Under the pieces are notes generated by a model. That model made no database searches, was not told where the DNA came from, and saw only the letters and a list, made by a program, of their open reading frames with translations. A program made the position numbers and the translations under genes. From the NCBI GenBank assembly GCA_025765615.1, contig JAIVFJ010000086.1, positions 1 to 64,000 of the forward strand: a DNA stretch of 64,000 nt, in the 5' to 3' direction. The stretch is from Zopfochytrium polystomum. Its lineage: Eukaryota; Chytridiomycota; Chytridiomycetes; Chytridiales; Chytridiaceae. Below are positions 57,280-64,000 of the stretch, one piece after another. Positions within the stretch are counted from its first letter, which is position 1. Each line of letters begins with the position of its first letter.

Positions 57280-57668
57280 CTTCCCGTCCCCGCAAGGGTG
57301 TTGGTGGCCGCGCTCGGTGCAGCCCCCAACACCTGAGAGTTTGATCTACGAGTGCCTTCAACCTCCAGCCCCCTCCACACCACACCCCCTCTTTCTAGAC
57401 GACTTCGCCACTGGCCCTAACCCTAAACCCTAACCCTAGCCTCAGTCCTATTGCTGTGAGAGTGAGATGTGTGAGCACAAGTGCAATGCGATAAAGCCTG
57501 TTGGTCGAGTGATTGTGCCAATGCAGCCCAGCAGGGTACATGTACGATTGCAGGTGTTTCCGCGTGCAAGTTCCCTGCTGGTGACCTTCCAACCCCTACA
57601 TAGTCGACTCCCTTCTCTCTCCCCCTCGTCACTGGCGACAACGAGGGCTCCCGCAGCACTGTCTGCGG
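57280..57668. repeat. Dispersed repeat, copy 2, right part
   Basis: Resumes CTTCCCGTCCCCGCAAGGGT where the left part stopped, matching 36647-36956. It carries an extra block of about 95 bp (57354-57440) absent from copy 1, which ends in telomere-type repeats. Confidence 0.8.
57415..57439. repeat. Interstitial telomere-type repeat (CCCTAA units)
   Basis: Four units in a row: CCCTAA, CCCTAAA, CCCTAA, CCCTAG. They lie at the edge of an insertion in the dispersed repeat. Confidence 0.85.
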
Positions 57669-57866
57669 GACATTGGTCTATTTGCCACCCAAAAGCCCAG
57701 GGTGAGGATTTAGAGAGCACAGTCTCACGGGGGTTGATAGGTGGAATCTGGCCTGGTGTCCTCTGCAACCACGGCGCTTACACCACTCTCATTTAACTTC
57801 ATCTGCAAATGCAACAGCCGATGAATTCGCCAAGTAAGCTTCTTGAAATATGGGTTTCGTGCGACG

Positions 57867-59270
57867 TCACGACGGTCGCGGGCGTGATCTTTTCTTCGAA
57901 GGAGCGGGAGTTTCTGCACCAGTAGATTTTGTCCCTGTAGAGACAGCCGCTGTGCCTGCCTTATCTAGTAAGCTTGTCCCCGCTTCATCAGCTTGATCGT
58001 CGTCGTCCTCGTGCGGCCTTTTGGGAACCAGTCGCCCAAGATTGGGCGTATAGTCGATTCGCATATCGCTTATAAAGGGATATTTCTCCATCTAAAACGA
58101 GGGGCTTCGTTAAAACCGTTATCCTCACACCACGAGGTTACCTTTATGGCCATCGACTTTGTCACGATCGAGGGAAGAGTGAAATACTCGTTCAGAGCCT
58201 CCCTCAATCAGAAGTTTGGAGGCGCCAACCAAGTTCATGAGTACGACTTGACGCGGCGCGAGCCGCCTAGAGCCTTTGCTGACGTACGAGGCAAGTACAG
58301 CGCGCGAGCAACAACTGTCAGAAAGAAACAAAAGAGTTCAGCTCCAGACCGTGGGGAGGAGAGCAATAAATTTTCGTTTCTTACTTCAAGTAATCCGCTG
58401 GCATCAATCCGTGTCCATCAAAGAATTCTTTGGCAAAATCCAGCTTAAATCAGTCGTGTCGCGAAATCTGAACACGATCAATCCGCCTATTTCGGACACG
58501 GGGCTTCGCCATTCTTTTCCGAATTGCGTCTCGATCGCTCTCGCTTTCTCCTATCGACACCTGGGTTGGCGCAGTGCCTTTAGCAGCACCCTCCGTCTCG
58601 GTCACGGGAGTACGTTGGAAAGACCTGGGAGGAGAACGAAGCCACATGCGAGACGTCCATCTGCGACGCGAAGTTCAACTGTTCTGCGGTCGCAAGCGGA
58701 CGTATACGACGTTGTAACTTCCCCAGGTTGAGGATGATTCGCTTCTTGTAGAATTGGCTGAGGCTGTGGCACATTCGAGTTGCCGACCAACCGTTCTGAA
58801 GACGGCACTACTGTCGGCTTAGAGTAGACTGTTTCTGCAACAGATCCCAGCGCTTGGCCAGTTGACGATGCTGTTGGCAAATGTTCTTGAGCATGCTGTG
58901 AGTCTCCGGAAGTACCGCTTGCTGCAGCGTTTTCGACGGCCGCGCCAGTCGAGGCGCTGCTCGGCTCGGGCAACTGCGCGTGTACGAGCACAAAGTCAAA
59001 CTTGTCCAGCAGAAATCGATACGACGGTGCTCTCGAGCGCGTTGTCCGCTGTTCGATCAGCTGGTCGCGCCGATGTGTCTGCGGCGGAGATTTTGCAGAG
59101 TATTTGCAAAGGATCGGCACCAAGTGGGGCGCTGTTTTGATGGATTACATCTGAGTTTGGAACCAATCGAAAAGGCCTGCCTTCTACTCGCAGGGTCCGA
59201 GCACCACCACCCCTACCGCATCTGGATCCAAGTGCCAGTGTCGTACCGGGATCTCGCGCCCGTCGTTCAT
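57867..59270 (-). CDS. Multi-exon gene of unrecognised function, basic nuclear-type tail
   Basis: Several minus-strand pieces have good splice signals but I could not settle all joins. A likely start is the ATG at 59270 (MNDGREIPVRHWHLDPDAVG). A middle segment reads APSYRFLLDKFDFVLVHAQL and then an Ala/Ser/Gln-rich region. A helical stretch KKRIILNLGKLQRRIRPLAT follows near 58730. Further on is DFAKEFFDGHGLMPADYLK before a GTAAGA donor near 58390, then NEYFTLPSIVTKSMAIK joined to the last exon 58091-57867 (MEKYPFISDMRIDYTPNLGR ... SKKRSRPRPS). The tail has an acidic run and a basic nuclear-localisation-like end. No family is recognised. A plus-strand frame across 57993-58448 is taken to be a shadow. 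Confidence 0.42.
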
Positions 59271-59333
59271 TTCATTAGGTTGCGGTGACAAGTACTGCAA
59301 TATCACTCAATATGTATTACCCAGCCCCCCTCG

Positions 59334-60224
59334 CTACTTTCCCATGTTTTCCCAAGCCTGCAGCGGATACCCTGAAACAGACCCATCATTCCACGGCCCG
59401 ACGTCAGAGTTCTGGCAGCCACCACGGCAGCTGCACGAACCGCCGTACTCTGCGGGCAAGTTGGCCGGGTCGATCACCTCAAACAGCACCTTTTCGTAGT
59501 TTGAGCCGACGATCGAAATCTTTGCGACCGTGTTCTCGTCCAGCATGCCCTTGACGATGGACCAGACGGTGGTGAACAGGGTAGGTGCGTTGATGATGAG
59601 CATACGGCCCATCGTCTCCGGGTAGTAGTCCTGCGCGATCTTGGACACCTGCTGCACGATCTTCCGCACCGAGTTGAAGGTAGAGAGCTGGACGCCCTTC
59701 ATGTCGAGGACCGTGCAGCCCTGCGACAAGTACCTGCCTGCTTTGGACGAGCAGGCGGGCAGACGGTAGCGGAGCAGCTTCTCGTACTCGCGGACGTAGG
59801 CGGTAATCATGCGATCGACATTGGTGTACTGAAACAGCTCCTTGACGTCGAGCTTGCCAATCAGCTCAAAGTACACGGGCCTGCCGACGCGATCGGTGCG
59901 ATGGTAGAAGCGCGGGTATACTCTGCTGACGTCTTTCTGCTCCGGGAACTCGAACGAGCTCAGGATCCGCTCGACCTGGAAGTCACGCCGCCACTGCTCG
60001 CAGGTCTCGAACATCAACTTTGACTTTTCAAAGTCAAACTTGCGGGCGCGGAGGAAGCGTAGGAGCAGAGGATCGGAGTGGATGGCAGGATTGTAGTAGA
60101 CAGGGTGCGACTCGAGAAGGAACTCCTTGAACTCAGCCAGGTCGAGTTGCTGATCTGCGGGCACGGTCTGGAGATCGAAGCGTGCGTTTGGGGAGGTGGG
60201 GGGCTCGGGGAGTGGCGATGCCAT
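59334..60224 (-). CDS. SEC14: Sec14-like phosphatidylinositol/phosphatidylcholine transfer protein
   Basis: Sec14 exchanges PtdIns and PtdCho and couples lipid metabolism to Golgi vesicle formation. One exon, 296 residues, close to the 304 of yeast Sec14. CRAL-TRIO N-terminal helices: DPLLLRFLRARKFDFEKSKL, MFETCEQWRRDF. Lipid-binding domain: RVGRPVYFELIGKLDVKELF, YEKLLRYRLPACSSKAGR, then CTVLDMKGVQLSTF and KIAQDYYPETMGRMLIINAP, followed by VKGMLDENTVAKISIVGSNY and LPAEYGGSCSC, the conserved LP-EYGG end. All Sec14 landmarks are in place and there is no GOLD or extra domain. The ATG at 60224 is preceded by a GGAT microsatellite. Divergent from the membrane-protein gene at 60925. Confidence 0.93.
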   Translation of the reverse strand: MASPLPEPPTSPNARFDLQTVPADQQLDLAEFKEFLLESHPVYYNPAIHSDPLLLRFLRARKFDFEKSKLMFETCEQWRRDFQVERILSSFEFPEQKDVSRVYPRFYHRTDRVGRPVYFELIGKLDVKELFQYTNVDRMITAYVREYEKLLRYRLPACSSKAGRYLSQGCTVLDMKGVQLSTFNSVRKIVQQVSKIAQDYYPETMGRMLIINAPTLFTTVWSIVKGMLDENTVAKISIVGSNYEKVLFEVIDPANLPAEYGGSCSCRGGCQNSDVGPWNDGSVSGYPLQAWENMGK

Positions 60225-60273
60225 GATGCAAGATTTCTATTTCTGGAAACAGTGCGATGCGCGTATTTTCAGG

Positions 60274-60298
60274 TGGATGGATGGATGGATGGATGGAT
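60274..60298. repeat. (GGAT)n microsatellite in the SEC14 leader
   Basis: About six GGAT units 50-75 bp upstream of the SEC14 ATG. Confidence 0.9.
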
Positions 60299-60924
60299 GC
60301 GAGAGATAACGATGGGTCAGTACTGATCGACTCGTTCGCGCAAGGATCTGCTTGCCTGCCTGCCGTGGTTGGAAGTAACTTACTCTCGTTCTGGCGGGTG
60401 GTGGACGACGGGAGGGGAGGCAGCAGAAGGAGATGGCTTTGAATCCAAAAGACTTGTTGGCTGGCTGGGGCTGGGGCAGCAAAATTCAAAATTTGCCTCG
60501 TCTTCTTCCGCGGGAAAAAGGGAGATGGACGGGCTGATGGCACCTTTCGTTTCGCCGTCACCGAAACTAATCATTCGCTCGTTCGCGGGTAAGATGCGCT
60601 GCTTGCTACGCACGTCTGATTGTGCGCCAAGACGTGCTCTCCCTAGTGGCCCGACGGGTGCAAATGTTGAGGCTCTAATTGTCGTTTCGGCCCCCAGGCC
60701 TCCAATGCATATACCCTCTCGACGGCTTCTTCTTGTGCATTTATTGTGGGTGCAAAGAGTGGATCCAATTTTGTAACTGCGTTTTTGAGCGACGCACTGC
60801 GTAAGTGCAAGCAAACATGCGGTAGTTGAAAGACTCGCCCATAAGAGGGGACGACGAGTGGCTGTGCAGATTTGCTCCAAAAAAGCTGCCGCACTTTGGT
60901 TCTTGTCTTGCCGCTCTCGACGTA
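60299..60924. other. Divergent promoter between SEC14 and the membrane-protein gene
   Basis: About 630 bp with no supported gene. Confidence 0.5.
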
Positions 60925-62725
60925 ATGCCAAAGCCAACGGCGCTCCGTCCCGTCGACCCGCAAGGCCCGCTGCGCACCGAATTCTATCCGGACGCTGGCG
61001 AGGGATCCGATGCATCGGGCATCTTCCTGCGTAAGAAGAACCAAGGCGCGCTGTCGTTCGCTCAGCAGGCACAGCATCCTCCGCTGCCGTCTGCCCAGCC
61101 GCAATCGCCCTTGCTGCAGATGCGGGCGCATGCGCACTCAGTTCTGGGGTTGAACAGCGCCGAATCGCCGTCCGCCGACGTCGTTACTGACAGATCGTCC
61201 AGCGAGTCGTCCGTTGGCAGCAGCTCGTTCGATGAGTTCATCGACGATCCTCTCCGGCCAAGTCCCGAGGACGTCGCGCTGGGACCCATCAGATCCGAGA
61301 GCTTCGAGTTTACCCTACCAAGGGCGACAGGCGGCGAAACACCTGACCTCGAAAACGGCCCAGATCCTTCAGCTTCTGTCGGAGGGTCGATCCCTTTCTC
61401 GACGACGCCGGCGTCTTACCCAGGATTTATTGTGTCGACAGCCGGGCCTGCCTCGCAAACTCAAAGTCACTATTCTCCATCTGTCGTCTCCCGGACCGAC
61501 ACCTTGCCTCATCCGCCCAGCGGCCCCTCCATTGGTGCGAAGCCCCAACCGCAATCATCTCTCTCTCATTTGATCGAGCCAAGAACCTCATCCAGCAACT
61601 CTTCGCAACTCCTTTCGGCTGTAAGCATCCCGACCGATTCTGCAGTTCTGCTTCCAGACTACAGCGACGCGGAATCCAACTCTCGCTCAAGCATGGTCTC
61701 CGCCACCGAGATAAATGATTTGAGTCAAGGAGCAGCGTCGAGCGGTCCCCCGCCCGCTCCAGTGTCGAGTGAGACTGTGCTGATTAAGTTGAATGGAGTC
61801 GAGTTTGAAGTTTCAAAGAATTCCTCAATCAGTTTGGGTCTTCTTGGAGTTAACCGAAGCCATTTCTTGTAATTTCCCGAATCCGACGGTTCCTTTCCCT
61901 GACATTTTTCGCTAGATATGTGAATGGCGAGTTTGTCAAGTTGAACCGCGACGGGACTCCAAGATCTAAAATCGACGTGACCTCACAGATGACAGTTGAA
62001 ACATTCTCCTATCCCAACCTATGGCCTCTAGACTTCGTGTATTGGGCATCCATGAATCACGCTCCAACGAGGTTTGGCTGTGCTGAGAATGTCAGGACGT
62101 CTGGCTGACTTCAATTTCAGAAAGGAGCTCTCTAAGATGCTGGACCAACCGTGGGGAATTGTCACTTATAACTGTGTCCTCATGCTCCTCACCGCTGCTC
62201 TTGCCCGTCCGGTGATTAACCGTTCGGCAAATACGGCGCAAATAGTTGTTTCAGTTATTTCTGGTCAGTGTCAGCGCAATTCTGTGTTGCCGCATGGTCA
62301 CTCACGCAAATCCACTCGCAGGCGCTAGAATCGTGGACCTGTTCCTCAAAGACACCGTCTACAAACTCCTCAGCCAATCGCGCTTGACTACTTCTCATTT
62401 CCTCGTCGTTCTCTTTGTCGCACAACTCTCCGCAATGACGGCGGGTTCCATTTCGATATCGTGCTTCCGACTACTAGAATTTCGCGCCGTTCCCTTTCTG
62501 TTGATCGGATACGTTCTGCTTGTTCCGCTGACGCACAAGATGTGGACTCTTTTGGGCGCGTGGGTCGGCGCAAGGACGAGCCGCGGAAGTGGGCGGTGGG
62601 GTGTAGTGGAGTATTCGGCGGTGCTGTTTGGAGTTTCGGGTCCTTTCTTTGTCGTATGCGTGTGGTTGTATGCGGAGACAACCAACAGACTGTCGTTGGG
62701 CTCGGTAGATTTGTTCGTATGCTGA
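60925..62725 (+). CDS. Multi-pass membrane protein with long disordered N-terminus, not recognised
   Basis: Exons 60925-61868, 61916-62071, 62121-62263 and 62322-62725 give 548 residues, with every phase matching. The first 300 residues are Ser/Pro-rich and acidic, without a signal peptide. A compact region follows: IKLNGVEFEVSKNSSISLG and YVNGEFVKLNRDGTPRSK. Then come about four hydrophobic helices: NCVLMLLTAALARPVI, HFLVVLFVAQLSAMTAGS, AVPFLLIGYVLLVPL and YSAVLFGVSGPFFVVCVWLY. The C-terminus is short (SLGSVDLFVC). The cytosolic N-terminus plus four-helix membrane end suggests an ER or Golgi protein, but I cannot name a family. Introns are 47-58 nt with GTAATT, GTTTGG and GTCAGT donors. Confidence 0.72.
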
Positions 62726-62959
62726 ATCTTGGCCCTGTTAGCTCGCTCCATATCCATACATCGATTTAGCTTGTGTTCTCGTTCGCTACTTTTCCTGTCA
62801 GGATCTTCATAATGTGAGGAACTTTCGCATAAGCTTGGAAGAGCTGTTGCTTAGGGCTTCTCGCTGACCTTGTGCCGATGCCCGACCACGCTCAGAGGTT
62901 TTTGCGGGCACTACTCCACTGAAGGTTGCTCTTGAAGCTGGCCACTTCAGCCTTCCATT
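62726..62959. other. Short spacer, no gene seen
   Basis: Downstream of the membrane-protein gene. No supported feature. Confidence 0.4.
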
Positions 62960-63350
62960 TCATTCCCAAGTTTGCTTTTCAGCGGCTTGAGTTTTCGTTT
63001 CGATCATCGTCCATGGTTTTTTCAGGTTGACGTCGTAGGGTGAACTGCGGTTTGTCTCTCCGTTCACGGGGTGCATCGTTGCGAGGTTGGCCACGCCGTT
63101 TGATCCCCTCCACCTTTAAAAATAAATGGCCCGCAAAGTTGCCGGTGTCAAACTGGGGAAAACAACCCTTTCATCACCCCAGGACCTAGAAAAAAGGAGC
63201 TTACCCTCGTTCCGGTTCGCGCATCCACGCAATCGACCTTGTCTCGACCAGACAAGTACACCAGTCCATCGGTCGTCGCCAGCAGCCGCGGCAAATCGAT
63301 GCGGCTGAACATGCCAGGATCGAAGCGCCGGAGGACCTCTCCGTTCGCCA
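62960..63350 (-). pseudogene. 3' fragment of a PQQ-propeller gene
   Basis: Holds the end of the middle exon (FDPGMFSRIDLPRLLATTDG, VDCVDARTGTR), the following donor and a last exon ending QAAEKQTWE at TGA 62960. The last exon has lost several codons compared with copies A-C (no GHRG/GHMG segment). Upstream of 63350 the similarity stops abruptly, so five or more blades are missing. Confidence 0.82.
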
Positions 63351-63559
63351 GATGCGGCTTCGGCACGGCGCCGCAACTCCGCTCCGACGCGTTGTTGTCG
63401 CTGCGCGCTCCGCCTCTGATCGTGACGGGTCAGCTTTGCTGCGACTGCAACTTTTGCATCAATGCGGGCCGCCGCGTCGGTTGACGTCGTCCTTCATCGT
63501 CCGCATCAATCCCCGCGGCAGTGGCGGTTGCCAGCAACCTGCCCGCAACAGTCCAAAAC

Positions 63560-63912
63560 CTCTTTTTGCCCACGTCTCACCCGCACAATCGTGCACATGG
63601 TGAGAAGAACGCGGCGCCGCGGAGGAGGAGGGAAGCCTGCCGACTTGCGCAGGATGCGGTCCTGGAAACCGCACAGCACTCCGCCGTTGTCGGCGCGCAC
63701 CGACTAGCTCGGCGACCACATGAAATAAAGCTGGAGCCACTCGAGTTCAGCCGGCACATCACAGCGGTCGATACCACCACGGTCTATCAACTGGCAGATC
63801 GCTCATACCATGTTTTTTATCAGAGCGGTCGGAACCCTGGGTTTGCGTTCCTTGCCGCCTGCGTTGGCCCGGGTCACCAGGGTCCTCCCCTCAAAGGTGT
63901 CAGGACCTGAAA
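63560..63912 (+). pseudogene. Possible relic of a myosin motor domain
   Basis: A plus-strand frame reads DAVLETAQHSAVVGA and then LEFSRHITAVDTTTVYQLAD followed by RSYHVFYQ. This order recalls the myosin stretch NPVLEAFGNA ... FGxxxxLxF ... I...YLLEKSRVV ... ERNYHIFYQ, with parts deleted. Between them a second frame gives GDHMK. The P-loop, which should lie upstream, is not visible. Similarity is judged from memory of the family, so this is tentative. Confidence 0.3.
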
Positions 63913-64000
63913 ATGGCGGGTTTGGGACTTGAGGTTGGGCCACAAACAGTAGGTGGTACCCCGAGCAGTAGTGGGGCTGGCTGGCTGCTGTCGACCCCGC

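Noticed and set aside
57415..57439. A true chromosome end
   Set aside because: Only four imperfect units with ordinary sequence on both sides.
57993..58448. Plus-strand open frame of 151 codons
   Set aside because: It reads plausibly for a stretch, but the minus strand has several splice-supported exons here including a basic tail; kept as a shadow.

Overview
The window looks like nuclear DNA of a fungus. It carries short GT-AG introns (about 45-170 nt), fungal-type RAD52 and SEC14 genes, a Ty3/gypsy chromovirus, CCCTAA telomere-type sequence and long GA/CT microsatellites. Two CAT-type cationic amino-acid permeases and a b5-tailed soluble fumarate reductase hint at an early-diverging (zoosporic) fungus rather than a Dikarya species, but that placement is an inference. 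Several genes carry single-base indels, some of them in homopolymers, which suggests uncorrected long-read assembly error as well as real decay.

Layout. 1-24 kb is gene-dense: the 5' part of an RCC1-repeat protein (-), a BTB/POZ protein (-), a coiled-coil FYVE-finger protein (+), a TesB-like thioesterase with a GC-AG intron (-), an uncertain small gene (+), a broken cysteine-rich secreted-type gene (+), a WSC-like membrane sensor with a cytoplasmic SAM domain (+), RAD52 (+), a large F-box/LRR protein (-) and an uncertain small membrane protein (-). GA-rich tracts on the sense strand sit just upstream of several of these starts.

25-35 kb holds two closely similar, divergently transcribed cationic amino-acid permease genes, with a fumarate reductase (FAD domain plus C-terminal cytochrome b5) and a 24-bp perfect hairpin between them.

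35-46 kb is a young duplication zone for one gene family, PQQ-type beta-propeller proteins. There are three near full-length copies and one relic (a fourth fragment lies at 63 kb). Copies A and C lie in 2.9-kb inverted arms around copy B.

47-57.3 kb contains two related Ty3/gypsy chromodomain retrotransposons. The minus-strand copy (51970-57274) has intact gag and pol, apparently identical LTRs and a CCAAC target duplication. It sits inside an older dispersed repeat that also holds an interstitial telomere block. The plus-strand copy (47110-50908) is a deletion derivative lacking reverse transcriptase and RNase H. The intact copy shows a -1 frameshift signal (CCCAAAC, 5-nt spacer, predicted pseudoknot) at the gag/pol junction and an 11-nt primer-binding site complementary to the predicted 5' end of its own transcript, as in Tf1-type self-priming.

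57.7-64 kb returns to single-copy genes: an unrecognised nuclear-type gene (-), SEC14 (-), an unrecognised multi-pass membrane protein (+), then a PQQ relic and a possible myosin-motor relic.
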